64,000 bases of DNA. Source: PALSA-1355 sp031400775 (lineage in GTDB: Bacteria; Planctomycetota; Planctomycetia; Pirellulales; PALSA-1355). The notes beneath the pieces were generated by a model, which had not been told where the DNA came from, made no database searches, and was given only the letters and a program-made list of their open reading frames with translations. The stretch is from the NCBI GenBank assembly GCA_031400775.1, contig JANNQN010000289.1, forward strand, positions 1 to 64,000. Reading direction: 5' to 3'. Of the stretch, positions 41,074-50,193 are shown one piece after another. A program made the position numbers and the translations under genes. The first letter of the stretch is position 1. Every line of letters starts with the position of its first letter.

Positions 41074-41892
41074 ATGACCAGAAATGCTGCGTTCGCGATT
41101 GCCGGATTTGCCTTGTTCGTCGTCGCCGCATCGGGCGGCCCGCTCGTGGCGCAAGACGCCGTGTTGGCCCAGTTTTATGGCAGCGGAGTACACCAGTATT
41201 TTGCCGGCAACTACGATCGAGCGACCGCCGATCTGACCACGGCTATCGACGGCGGCAGCAAGGATCCCCGGGCGTATTACTTTCGCGCTTTGACTTCGCT
41301 TCGCCGCGGAGACAGCTATAGCGCCGATTCCGATCTGCGCGTGGGAGCTTCGCTCGAGAGCGCCGACGTCAGCCAGTTTTATCCGGTCGGCAAATCGTTG
41401 GAGCGCGTGCAAGGTGCGGACCGCAAGACGGTCGAGCGCCATCGGGCCATCGCCCGGGCCGAGGCCTTCCAGCGCCGCCACGATCGCGACCTGCTGCGTT
41501 ACGAGCAGCGGCGCCGCGCCGAATCGCAGGTGTTACGCAGCTCGGGTGTCGCGCCCTTGGTCAAACCGGCCGCCCCCGCCGTGGCCGAACCGCCGGTGCC
41601 CGGTCCGGAGCCGGCCGACGACGATCCGTTTGCCGACAAGCCCGAGACCGCTCCCGCGGCGGCGAAACCAGCCGTGCCCGCCGCCGACAAGCCGGTCGCG
41701 GCGCCGCCGGTCGCCGCGCCGCCGGCCGAAGCGCCGGCCGACGACATGCCGGCTGAGCCCCCCGCGGCAGAGGGCGAACCAGCGGCCGATCCGTTTAGCG
41801 AGGAGCCGGCAGCAGAAGAAAAACCGGCCGAGCCCCCCGCTGCCGAACCCAAGGCCGGCGACGAGGATCCGTTTGCCGACGATCCGAAATAG
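41074..41892 (+). CDS. Secreted TPR-like protein with Ala/Pro-rich tail
   Basis: The 272-residue protein has a signal peptide (MTRNAAFAIAGFALFVVAASGGPLVAQD). One or two TPR-like helices follow (YGSGVHQYFAGNYDRATADLTTAIDGGSKDPRAYYFRALTSLRRGD). The last 100 residues are low-complexity Ala, Pro, Glu and Lys with repeated DDPFADKP and EEPA-like units. Such tails are disordered and may be surface linkers. No enzyme motif is visible; function unknown. Confidence 0.75.
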   Translation: MTRNAAFAIAGFALFVVAASGGPLVAQDAVLAQFYGSGVHQYFAGNYDRATADLTTAIDGGSKDPRAYYFRALTSLRRGDSYSADSDLRVGASLESADVSQFYPVGKSLERVQGADRKTVERHRAIARAEAFQRRHDRDLLRYEQRRRAESQVLRSSGVAPLVKPAAPAVAEPPVPGPEPADDDPFADKPETAPAAAKPAVPAADKPVAAPPVAAPPAEAPADDMPAEPPAAEGEPAADPFSEEPAAEEKPAEPPAAEPKAGDEDPFADDPK

Positions 41893-42099
41893 TCGCTGGC
41901 GGCTGGCCGCCCCTGGGTTCGCCAGCCTCAAAAGTTCGATACAATCCTGGCTGTCAGCGGCCGCTCGTTCCCAGCAAACAAGCGGCGGCGCCATTGTGCG
42001 ACGCGTTTTAAGAGTTTCGTTCCCGCCGGGCAACATCCTCGCCTGCCCTCAACGGTTTGTCGAAAATCCCGCTCGGCCTCGCTCGGAGACAGTATCGCC

Positions 42100-44991
42100 A
42101 TGGTACGTGGCTTCCTGAATTGTCGGCATGCGGTCTGCGTGGCAGCCGCGATCTGGCTGGCGGCGGCCGGCCGCGCCGATGCCGCCCCGCGCATCACGAA
42201 CCTTTCGCTCCGCGGTCTGCAAGCCGGGGGCATCACCACGCTGGTTATCGAGGGGAGCGAACTGGCGCCGGAGCCGCGAATCTATCTTTCCGCGCCCGTG
42301 GCTCGGCAAACGATCAAAGAAGGCGCCACGCCCCAGCGCCTCGAGGTCGAGTTTCTGCTCGACGGTCAAACGCCGGCGGGCATCTACTTGTTGCGGGTCG
42401 CCTCGGCCGCGGGAATTTCCGACGCGGTCGCGCTGGGCATCGACAACCTGCCGCAGATCCCGTTCGCGCCGCAAGTTCCGCCGTCGACCGTGGCCATGAG
42501 CGGCGCGCTCAGTGGCAGCACAGTGCTGTCGACCACGCTGCCGGGCAAGAAAGATCAACGACTCACCGTCGAAGTAGAAAGCCGTCGGCTGGGCGCCAGT
42601 CTCGACCCGGTGATTCATGTGTACGACGCCCGCGGCGCGCAAGTGGCTTGGAGCCAGGCGTTGCCGGCCATCGCCGGTGACGTGCGCACCGCCCTCACGC
42701 TGCCGGCCGACGGCGAATATCGAATCGAGCTGCACGACGCGCTTTATCGCGGTGGCGAGCCGGGCTTCTTCCGATTGAAGATCGGCGCGTTTCACTATGC
42801 GGACCTGGTCTATCCGTTGGCCGTCGAGCGCGGGGCCAACGCCACGTTCGAATTCGCCGCGACCGATTTGCCGGCCGACGCGCGGGCCGCGGCCACGTGG
42901 TCTTCGATCGACGGACTGCCACGCCGCATGCAACCGGCCCCCTGGCCAGCCGCTGTGCCGCTGATCTCCGGATCGCGAGCCCAGGTGCTGGTGACCGATC
43001 ATGCCGAAATTGTCGAAGCGCCCGCAGGCGAAAAGCCGCAAGAGATTCCGGCCGCGCCGGTGGCCATCAACGGCCGCATTGCCAAGCCGGGCGAGCGCGA
43101 CCGCTATCGTCTGGCGGTCACGCCGGGGGCAACGCTGCGGTTCGACGTGCTGGCCCGCCGTGCCGGCGCGGCGCTCGACGGCGTGTTGTCGATTCAGAAC
43201 GAGCAGGGAGCGGAGCTGGCCTCGAACGACGATCGCCCCGACACGAGCGATCCGGGTCTGGATTTCAAGGTGCCGGACGGCACCACCGCGATCTTTGTCG
43301 CCATCAGCGATTTGCAAAGCCGTGGCGGCGCGGATTTCGTGTATCGGATTTCTGTAGCGCCGGTCGGCCAGCCCAACTTTTCGCTGTCGCTCTCGGCGCC
43401 GCGTTTCCAGGTGCCCAAGGACGGCGCCGCGCTGGCCCGGGTGCGGGTGGAACGGGCAGGCTACAACGGTCCGATTCAGCTCGAGTTTGCCAACCTGCCG
43501 GCCAGCGTCTCGATCACTGGAAATGAAATTCCCGCCGGCGCGGTCGAGGCCCTGGTCACGCTGAGCGCCCCGGGCTTGAGCCCGGCGCAGTCGCTGACCA
43601 CGGTGCTGGGCACGAGCACCGAGCCGAACACGGCCATCAAACGGGCGGCCCTGATCCCCGCAGACGTGGTGAACAAGCATCAGCCGTGGCTCCGCGACGA
43701 GGTGGCGCTAGCCGTCACAGCGCCGGGCCCATTGGACCTGGCGTGGGATTTGTTTGCCTCGGACGTGAAGTTTGCCGTCGGCACGGCGCTGCCGATCAAG
43801 CTGCGAGTCAAGCGGGCCGCGAATGTCGTTGGCGCCGTGCGACTCTCACTTTTGACCACGCAGATTACGCCGCGCAAGAAGATCAAAGAAAACAACATCG
43901 AGCGCGAAGTCGACGACGTCGAGCGGACGATCCGTTTCGAGGCCGCGCCGACCATCGCGGCCGATCAGGGCGAAGGCGCCGCCAAGATCCTTGTTCCCGG
44001 CGACTTGTCGCGGATCGCTTACGATTTGGCAATTCAGGCCGAGTTGCTCGCCGCCGACAATAAAAGCGTCGTGGCCACGGCCGTCACGCCCGCGCGACGC
44101 ATGGCGGCCACTCTGCCCATGACGCTCGAGCTGGCCAGCCAAACGCCAATCAACGCCCGCGCGGGCGTTGGGCCGACGGGCAAGCTGACGGGCAAGGTCA
44201 ATCGAACCGCCGGATTCGCGCTGCCGGTCAATCTGACGCTGAGTGGTCTGCCCAAGGGCCTGGCCTCGCCTTCGCTGACGCTGGCCGGCGAACAATCGGA
44301 TTTCGAATTGGCCGTAGCGTTTCCCTATGGCACGCCCGAGGGTGATCTGGCCAACGTGAAGCTGTCGGCTGTCAGCCTGACCGACGTCAAGAACCCCAAG
44401 TCCGAGATTCGCGCCGACGAAATACCCGTGGCGTTGCGGGTCGTGGCGGGCGAAAAGCCTCCGATGGAAAAGCCGCTGGCGGTATTCGAAGATCAACCGG
44501 AGTTCGTCGCGAATCTGACGGAAGGTGGCGGACAGGCCACGCTATTAAGCGATGAGAAATACTCCGGTGCAGTAAGCGTCAAGGTCACTCCCGACCAACG
44601 ATTCAATTCGGCGCTGCCGGGGCTGAACGTGAAAATTCGCGAGAAGCCGTCGCCGGGCGAGTATCGATACCTGCGATTCGCCTGGAAGAAGCAGGGTGGA
44701 CAAGCCATCTGCCTGCAGTTGAATCACGACGGGCAATGGGGACCGGCGGCCGACAAGCCCGGCAAGTTTCGCTATCACGCCGGACCGGCCGGAGAGATTT
44801 ACGGCGCTTCGGTGGGCGTGGATGCCAACTTGCCAGCGGGCTTTGTCGTCGTGACGCGCGATCTTTTCGCCGACTTCGGCGAGTTCACGCTCTCGGGACT
44901 GGCCCTGTCGCCGGTCGACGGCGAGTATGCCCTGTTCGATCACATCTACCTGGGCACGATGCCGGACGATTTTGAGCTGGTAAAACCGTAG
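42100..44991 (+). CDS. Large secreted protein with PPC-type beta domain
   Basis: The 963-residue protein has a signal peptide (VCVAAAIWLAAAGRADAAP) and is made of beta-sandwich domains. A bacterial pre-peptidase C-terminal (PPC) domain lies near residues 320-425 (AINGRIAKPGERDRYRLAVTPGATLRFDVLARRAGAALDGVLSIQNEQG). Further Ig-like or fibronectin-like repeats and a C-terminal NPCBM-like region follow. No peptidase motif is visible. It presumably works at the cell surface as a binding or structural protein. A hairpin directly after its stop may end transcription. Confidence 0.85.
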   Translation: MVRGFLNCRHAVCVAAAIWLAAAGRADAAPRITNLSLRGLQAGGITTLVIEGSELAPEPRIYLSAPVARQTIKEGATPQRLEVEFLLDGQTPAGIYLLRVASAAGISDAVALGIDNLPQIPFAPQVPPSTVAMSGALSGSTVLSTTLPGKKDQRLTVEVESRRLGASLDPVIHVYDARGAQVAWSQALPAIAGDVRTALTLPADGEYRIELHDALYRGGEPGFFRLKIGAFHYADLVYPLAVERGANATFEFAATDLPADARAAATWSSIDGLPRRMQPAPWPAAVPLISGSRAQVLVTDHAEIVEAPAGEKPQEIPAAPVAINGRIAKPGERDRYRLAVTPGATLRFDVLARRAGAALDGVLSIQNEQGAELASNDDRPDTSDPGLDFKVPDGTTAIFVAISDLQSRGGADFVYRISVAPVGQPNFSLSLSAPRFQVPKDGAALARVRVERAGYNGPIQLEFANLPASVSITGNEIPAGAVEALVTLSAPGLSPAQSLTTVLGTSTEPNTAIKRAALIPADVVNKHQPWLRDEVALAVTAPGPLDLAWDLFASDVKFAVGTALPIKLRVKRAANVVGAVRLSLLTTQITPRKKIKENNIEREVDDVERTIRFEAAPTIAADQGEGAAKILVPGDLSRIAYDLAIQAELLAADNKSVVATAVTPARRMAATLPMTLELASQTPINARAGVGPTGKLTGKVNRTAGFALPVNLTLSGLPKGLASPSLTLAGEQSDFELAVAFPYGTPEGDLANVKLSAVSLTDVKNPKSEIRADEIPVALRVVAGEKPPMEKPLAVFEDQPEFVANLTEGGGQATLLSDEKYSGAVSVKVTPDQRFNSALPGLNVKIREKPSPGEYRYLRFAWKKQGGQAICLQLNHDGQWGPAADKPGKFRYHAGPAGEIYGASVGVDANLPAGFVVVTRDLFADFGEFTLSGLALSPVDGEYALFDHIYLGTMPDDFELVKP

Positions 44992-45014
44992 CGAGGCTTC
45001 GACCGAAGACCTCG
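44992..45014. terminator. Hairpin between convergent genes
   Basis: CGAGG + CTTCG pair with CGAAG + CCTCG across one bulged A, forming a stem of about 9 bp in the 33 bases between the convergent stops. No T-run follows, so it is only a possible terminator for either gene. Confidence 0.45.
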
Positions 45015-45024
45015 TTGCCGGCTG

Positions 45025-45744
45025 CTACGACGCTTCGCCCTCGGCCACAAACCGATAGCCGGCTCCGCGCACGCTGAGGAAATGGATCGGACGCGAAGGG
45101 TCGACTTCGAAGTTCTTGCGCAGGTTGACGATGAAATTGTCGACCGTGCGCGTGGTGGGCATGTGCGACAGCCCCCACACGTGCTCGAGCAATTCGGCCC
45201 GGGTGACGACCGAGCCCTCGTTCTCGGCGAAGTAGCGCAGCAGCTTCATCTCGGTGCTCGTCAGCCGCAGCGGCTCGCCGGCCACAGTCACGGCAAACGT
45301 GTCGAAGTTGACCGTCGCGCGGCCGAATTGATACACGGACCCGACGTGCTTGCCGCCGGCCGTCGGCCGCTCCTTGGCGCGCCGAGCCAGTAGATTGCGG
45401 GTCATGCTCAACAGCTCTTCCAGCTCGAACGGCTTTTGCAGGTACTGATCGGCGCCGACGTCGTAGCCGCGTATCCGATCCTCGACCAGCGAGCGGGCGC
45501 TGAGCATCAGCACGGGCACGGGATTGCCCTTTTCGCGCAGGGCCTCGCACACGGCGTAGCCGCTCATGCCGGGGAGCATCAGGTCGAGGATCACCAGGTC
45601 GACGCCGCGCGGGTCCTCGGCAAACAAGTTCAGGGCGGTCGGGCCGTCCTCGACCGTCGTCACGTCGTAGCCTTCCGCCTCAAGGTTGTACTTGATGAGG
45701 AAGGCCAAATGTTGTTCGTCTTCAACGACCAGGATGTGCTTCAT
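45025..45744 (-). CDS. Two-component response regulator, OmpR/PhoB family
   Basis: The 239-residue protein has a receiver domain with phosphorylation site Asp54 (VDLVILDLMLPGM), acidic pocket VEDE (7-10) and Lys in LQKPFELEEL. A winged-helix DNA-binding domain follows (LTSTEMKLLRYFAENEGSVVTRAELLEHVWG, TVDNFIVNLRKNFEVDPSRPIHFLSVRGAGYRF). It is encoded 9 bases downstream of the histidine kinase at 45754. The targets are unknown. Confidence 0.96.
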   Translation of the reverse strand: MKHILVVEDEQHLAFLIKYNLEAEGYDVTTVEDGPTALNLFAEDPRGVDLVILDLMLPGMSGYAVCEALREKGNPVPVLMLSARSLVEDRIRGYDVGADQYLQKPFELEELLSMTRNLLARRAKERPTAGGKHVGSVYQFGRATVNFDTFAVTVAGEPLRLTSTEMKLLRYFAENEGSVVTRAELLEHVWGLSHMPTTRTVDNFIVNLRKNFEVDPSRPIHFLSVRGAGYRFVAEGEAS

Positions 45745-45753
45745 ACGAGCTAC

Positions 45754-46734
45754 TTAAGCGCGCTTCAGGTGTTCGTCGGGTTGCAGGACCGCAGTCCGCA
45801 GGTCGACTGCCGCGGCGGCCGGAGAGGCGGTGCCGGGTGCCGGTCGGGCCGGCAATTGCACCTCGAAAATCGTGCCAGGCTGGTTGCCCCGGTCGCGGAC
45901 CGTAATGTTGCCGTGCAGCCGCTTCACGACCGTGCGCACGATGAACAACCCCAGGCCGGTGCCGGCCTGCGAGCGTTCCAACTCGCTGCCCAGTCGCACG
46001 AAGCGGCCGAAAATCTTGCGACGCAGCTTGGCCGGTATGCCGCGCCCGTTGTCGATGATGCGCGTGGCCACGGTTCCGTCGCTGATGAATTGCGATTCGA
46101 CGTCGACCTTGGGTTCGGCTCCGCCATACTTGATCGCGTTGTCGATCAGGTTTCGAAATACCATTTCGATGTCGATCGGCCGGGCCCGCAAAATGGCCGG
46201 CGTCGTCGTCAACCGCACCGTTTCCACCGGCAGGTGATAGCGGAGACAGGCCGTCTCGGCGCAATTGCGCAGCACGCTCGACAGCTCGACGTCGGCAAAG
46301 TCGGTCTCGACCGGCTGCTCGTCGAGACGCGCGGCGTCGAGCATGTGATTGATCAGCGAATCCAATCGCTCCACGTCGTCGAGCATGAAGCGGTAGAAGT
46401 TGGCTTGCTGCTCTTCGGTCACGCTGCGGCGGGAGAGGGTTTGCAGGCACAGCTTGAGCGAGGCGATCGGAGATTTTAGCTCGTGGCTGACGCTGTCCAT
46501 GAAGTTGGACTGTCGCTGGTTGAGTCGGATGCCACCAATCGAGATCAACAGGTACAAAACCACCCCCACCAGCACCAGCACCAGGAAGCTGGTGCCGACC
46601 ACCAGCATCACCCAGAACAGGGCCGATTGCTCGACCTCGCGGAGGATCAAAATGACCCAGCCGATAATCAGCGCCACGACCAAGGCGATCATGACGACCG
46701 CCAGCGTGATCGGCCAGCCATAGGAAGGACGCAT
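45754..46734 (-). CDS. Sensor histidine kinase
   Basis: The frame is open to 46803, but the ATG at 46734 gives a clean N-terminus. The 326-residue protein has two membrane spans near residues 9-31 and 39-66 and a negligible periplasmic loop. The HisKA motif SVSHELKSPIASLK (His84) follows, then the HATPase domain with N box FRNLIDNAIKYGG, G1 IIDNGRGIP, and G2 GTGLGLFIV. With almost no external domain it probably senses a membrane or cytoplasmic signal. It pairs with the response regulator. Confidence 0.93.
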   Translation of the reverse strand: MRPSYGWPITLAVVMIALVVALIIGWVILILREVEQSALFWVMLVVGTSFLVLVLVGVVLYLLISIGGIRLNQRQSNFMDSVSHELKSPIASLKLCLQTLSRRSVTEEQQANFYRFMLDDVERLDSLINHMLDAARLDEQPVETDFADVELSSVLRNCAETACLRYHLPVETVRLTTTPAILRARPIDIEMVFRNLIDNAIKYGGAEPKVDVESQFISDGTVATRIIDNGRGIPAKLRRKIFGRFVRLGSELERSQAGTGLGLFIVRTVVKRLHGNITVRDRGNQPGTIFEVQLPARPAPGTASPAAAAVDLRTAVLQPDEHLKRA

Positions 46735-47409
46735 CGAAGCTAACCCAATCTCGAGGGTGAACGCGGTTGTCGCGAGTCCGACAAAAAGCCGGCTCGCGGG
46801 CATGGTATCTTTGAGCCTATCGGCCCCGCGCGGAGCGTCAAGTGTGGGTGGGTGAGCGGACGGTTGTCACTATAGTAGTCGCCGGGGCGGTGGGGATGCG
46901 ATTTTTCCGAGGTCCTTGGCACGCCGAGTGCATGAAGGGCCCCGCCGCTCGTGCGATTCAGGCCGCTGGGGCCGTGGGAGCTAGCGGAGCGAACCTACGG
47001 AAAATACCGGACTTCAGGCCGCACGATCGGCCGGCCCCCGCAGGGCGGAACCAAGAATTGAGATTGTAAAAACTGGAAAAAAGCAGCAAGATGTTGCACT
47101 CTCGAAAACCAAATCGGGAGCGAACGAGAAGAATCGAGTTCTAGCGTCGCGGCTCGCGATTTCGAATACGTTCGGCAAGGATGCCGAAGCGGAACGCGAC
47201 TCAGCCGCCGACAAGTTCTTAAGTGTACGCTGATCGACAGGGAGGTCGTTCGAGCGGTCCTACCGCACGGCACGGCGACGCGGGGTCCGAATGGATCGGC
47301 TCCTGCGCGCCGACGCATCGCCGCGCCGGTGCGCTCCGTTTGAGTTTTCGGAAGCGGATCGCGGCCAACAGGATGGTTGGCGGGGCAGTTTTTTCCATGG
47401 AGGGAATCG
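46735..47409. other. Long gene-free divergent promoter region
   Basis: This 675-base stretch separates the histidine kinase start from the thioredoxin-protease start. The small open frames inside show no family features. TATAGT at about 46873-46878 could be a -10 element for the plus strand. An A/T-richer stretch lies at about 47050-47110. The long leader may carry regulation. Confidence 0.45.
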
Positions 47410-48831
47410 ATGGTCTCGGTGCAAATTCTGGCGCTGGCCGTGGCTCTTTCGAACGGCGGCGAGACGGTGCTGCTGGATTTCCATGCTCCCTGGTGCGCGC
47501 CCTGCCGATCGATGGACAGCACCATCGACACGCTCGAGCGAGCCGGCTATCCGGTGCGCAAGGTCAACATCGACCGCGAGCGCAACCTGGCCGTTCAATA
47601 TCGAGTGGACAGCATTCCCTGCTTCGTGTTGCTGGTCAACGGTGAGGAGGCCGGGCGGCTCAACGGCGCCGTGCGCCGCGATGAGCTAGCCGACTTGTTC
47701 GCAAAAGCCGGCGTCGGACCGCACGCCGGGCAACGTCAGATCGCCCGCGGCCAATCGCCCGATACCCCGGCCGAAACCGTCGCACTGGCCGGCCAGCGCG
47801 ACAATAATCCGTTCACTCCGGCTCGCGCCGCACAGGGCGGACTCGATCATGCTCCCGTCCGTTCCGCAGTCGGCGTGCCCCGCACGGGCCAAGATTTGAT
47901 CCAACGCAGCGCACGGCTCACGATCGCCGATCCCAAGGGGTCTTCCTACGGCTCCGGCACGCTGATCGACTCGCGCGGCGGCGAGGCGTTGGTCCTGACC
48001 TGCGGACATATTTTTCGCGACTCGCAGGGCCAGGGACAAATCTCGGTCGACCTGTTCGGATCGCAGGCCGCCCAGAAATTGCCAGGCCGGCTGGTGGCCT
48101 ATGACCTGAAGAACGATATCGGTCTGGTCAGCATTCGCACGCCCGGACCGGTCGAAGTGGCCACGGTGGCGCCCAAGGGATACCGAATCGCCAAGGGAGA
48201 TCGCGTGACGACGGTTGGCTGTAACAACGGCGGCCCGGCCACGGCGCTCGACACGCGAATCACGGCGCTCGACAAGTTTTTGGGTCCGCCCAACGTGCAA
48301 GTCGCCGGACTGCCGGTGCAGGGGCGCAGCGGCGGCGGATTGTTCTCGGCCGAAGGTCACGTGATCGGAGTTTGCAACGCCGCCGACCCGACCGACAACG
48401 AAGGTCTGTACGCCGCCCTGGCCGCCATCCACAGCCAACTCGATCAATCGGGCTTGTCGAGCGTTTATCAAAATCCCAAATCGCCCGCGCGTCCCGCCGC
48501 TGCTCTGGCCGGAACGGGCCGCATGCCGGGACCGGCCGCCGAACCGCGATTCGCAAGTACTCAGTCGGGTGGAAATAACACGGCCGGGCAGTTCCCCGCG
48601 CGGTCGGCCGGATTGGCCGGCTTGAGCGCATCGGAACAAGCGGCCCTGGCCGAAGTGCAGAAGCGGGGGGACGGCGCCGAAGTGATTTGCATCGTCCGCT
48701 CGCTCTCCAACCCGCAGGCCAAAAGCGAAGTCATCATGCTCGATCGGGCTTCGTCGGCGTTTCTGCAGCAATTGTCGTCCGACCGACAGGCCCAGGATGC
48801 GCGGCATTTGACGTCGATGAAGAAGAAGTAG
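47410..48831 (+). CDS. Thioredoxin-like / trypsin-like serine protease fusion
   Basis: The ATG at 47410 follows GGAGG by 6 bases. The 473-residue protein has a thioredoxin-like N-terminal domain with WCAPC (Cys29 and Cys32; VLLDFHAPWCAPCRSM), then a Ser-protease domain of trypsin/DegP type. Its triad is His200 (VLTCGHIF), Asp236 (LKNDIGLV) and Ser307 (QGRSGGGLF). The N-terminus is not a clear signal peptide; the weak hydrophobic stretch VQILALAVAL could serve as one. A C-terminal low-complexity part follows. This fusion is a planctomycete type. It might unfold or cleave disulfide-bonded proteins; that is inference. Confidence 0.9.
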   Translation: MVSVQILALAVALSNGGETVLLDFHAPWCAPCRSMDSTIDTLERAGYPVRKVNIDRERNLAVQYRVDSIPCFVLLVNGEEAGRLNGAVRRDELADLFAKAGVGPHAGQRQIARGQSPDTPAETVALAGQRDNNPFTPARAAQGGLDHAPVRSAVGVPRTGQDLIQRSARLTIADPKGSSYGSGTLIDSRGGEALVLTCGHIFRDSQGQGQISVDLFGSQAAQKLPGRLVAYDLKNDIGLVSIRTPGPVEVATVAPKGYRIAKGDRVTTVGCNNGGPATALDTRITALDKFLGPPNVQVAGLPVQGRSGGGLFSAEGHVIGVCNAADPTDNEGLYAALAAIHSQLDQSGLSSVYQNPKSPARPAAALAGTGRMPGPAAEPRFASTQSGGNNTAGQFPARSAGLAGLSASEQAALAEVQKRGDGAEVICIVRSLSNPQAKSEVIMLDRASSAFLQQLSSDRQAQDARHLTSMKKK

Positions 48832-48834
48832 GGG

Positions 48835-48866
48835 TTAGTGGCTGGTGGTCAGTGGTAAGTCGCTAG
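48835..48866 (+). repeat. Dispersed repeat, TGGCTGGTGGTCAGTGG type
   Basis: The sequence lies directly after the protease gene, and its inverted relative is at 49637-49669. The two flank the histidine phosphatase gene. Confidence 0.6.
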
Positions 48867-48969
48867 CGGAAGAGCAAAGCCGTGGTGAGATATGCCCCTA
48901 GTGGCGCGTGGCCGGCGTGGCAATAATTGAGCTTGTCACGAGCCACTCTATCACCAGCCACGGCAAGCG

Positions 48970-49590
48970 ATGTTTCTGTACTGCGTGCGGCACGGCGAAA
49001 CCCACCACAATTTCGCCGGTCGGATCCAAGGTCAATCCGACAGTCAGCTCACTCCCTTGGGCCGCCGGCAGTGCCAGGCCGTGGCCGAGGCGCTCAGCCG
49101 CTTCGAGATCGACGCCGTCGTTGCCAGTCCGCTCGCGCGAGCGCGAGAATCGGCGCAGACGATTGCCGAGCGGCTGGGCCTGGAAGTGCAGCTTGAGCCG
49201 CGCTTGATGGAGATTCACGCGGGAATCTTTCAGGAGCGCCGCTGGGAAGACATCGAACAGGAGTTCCCCGCCGAGTGGGCTTTGTGGCGCAGCCAGGACC
49301 CCGACTATAGAATTCCCGGCGGCGAGTCGCGGCGCGACATCATGCTCCGCACGGCCGAAGCCTTTGAGGCGATTCGCGAAGCCGGCTATCGCCGCGCCAT
49401 CGTGGTGGCGCACGGAGGCTCGCTGTCGGCGGCGTTCAAGTCGCTGTTGGGCATTCCGCCCCAGCGCAACCCGTTCTCGCTAGCCAATGCTTCGATCAGC
49501 ACCGTCGAATGGGCGAAAGATTTCAAGCTGCTATCGCTCAACGACATCGGCCACTTGCGCGACGACGCATCCTCCGGCGGCGATCTGTAA
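48970..49590 (+). CDS. Histidine phosphatase family protein
   Basis: The 206-residue protein has the phosphoglycerate-mutase-like catalytic motif RHGE (Arg7-His8-Gly9-Glu10; MFLYCVRHGETHHN). VASPLARARESAQTI and the second catalytic His in AIVVAHGGSLSAAFKSLLG complete the site. It hydrolyses phosphate esters; relatives include GpmB-like and CobC-like phosphatases, but the substrate is not determinable here. Repeats flank it on both sides, so it may have its own transcript. Confidence 0.92.
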   Translation: MFLYCVRHGETHHNFAGRIQGQSDSQLTPLGRRQCQAVAEALSRFEIDAVVASPLARARESAQTIAERLGLEVQLEPRLMEIHAGIFQERRWEDIEQEFPAEWALWRSQDPDYRIPGGESRRDIMLRTAEAFEAIREAGYRRAIVVAHGGSLSAAFKSLLGIPPQRNPFSLANASISTVEWAKDFKLLSLNDIGHLRDDASSGGDL

Positions 49591-49636
49591 CCCGCTTGTT
49601 TTCTACGATTGGCTGCCCGCGTCCGCCTGCGTCCCT

Positions 49637-49669
49637 ACTGACCACTAGCCACTAGCCACTGACCACTAC
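49637..49669 (-). repeat. Dispersed repeat, inverted relative of the copy at 48835
   Basis: The plus strand reads ACTGACCACTAGCCACTAGC and then CACTGACCACTAC, including a tandem CCACTAG. Its end overlaps the stop codon of the RidA-family gene at 49666. Confidence 0.65.
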
Positions 49670-50148
49670 TTTTTCCCCACCACCGACGGATCGAGCTCAA
49701 AAATGGCTTCGATCTCGGTCGTGATATTGCCAGGCAGCGAGCCCATGCCAACAGCGCTGCGGGCGGCGACGCCCCGGTCGTCGCCCCACAGGTCGCGAAA
49801 CAGCTCGCTGCAGCCATTGATCACCAGCGGATGTTGCGTGAAGTCGCCGGTGCAATTCACCATCCCCAAGACTTTGACGACTCGCACGATGTGGTCGAGG
49901 CTGCCGAAATGGTCGCGCAGCGTGGCCAGAATCGCCAGGCCGGTCTGCCGTGCGGCGGCCACGCCGGCTTGCAAGTCGACGTCGGCGCCGACGCGGCCGG
50001 TGAGCATCGTCTTATCGTCCTTGAGCGGACCGTGTCCCGAGACGTAAGCCATGTTGCCCGAGACGACCACCGGCTTATAAACCCCGGCGGGCTTGGGAAT
50101 TGGGGGCAGCGTCAACTTCAATTCGGCCAGGCGTGCTTCGGCATTCAT
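49666..50148 (-). CDS. RidA (YjgF/YER057c/UK114) family protein
   Basis: The 160-residue protein matches the longer RidA subgroup: VYKPVVVSGNMAYVSGHGPLKDD, ARQTGLAILATLRDHFGSLDHIVRVVKVLGMV and ARSAVGMGSLPGNITTEIEAIFEL. Classic RidA hydrolyses reactive enamine/imine intermediates, but this subgroup lacks the classic catalytic Arg pattern as far as I can see, so activity is uncertain. It is the last gene of a probable hisI-hisG-LamG-like-RidA group. Confidence 0.9.
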   Translation of the reverse strand: MNAEARLAELKLTLPPIPKPAGVYKPVVVSGNMAYVSGHGPLKDDKTMLTGRVGADVDLQAGVAAARQTGLAILATLRDHFGSLDHIVRVVKVLGMVNCTGDFTQHPLVINGCSELFRDLWGDDRGVAARSAVGMGSLPGNITTEIEAIFELDPSVVGKK

Positions 50149-50193
50149 CGTACGAGTGACTCCTATTCAGATTGCGATTGATTTGGCTGCGGT

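Noticed and set aside
46842..47069. Possible 75-codon gene in the kinase/protease intergenic region
   Set aside because: No ribosome site, family feature or typical codon pattern; kept only as unexplained sequence.
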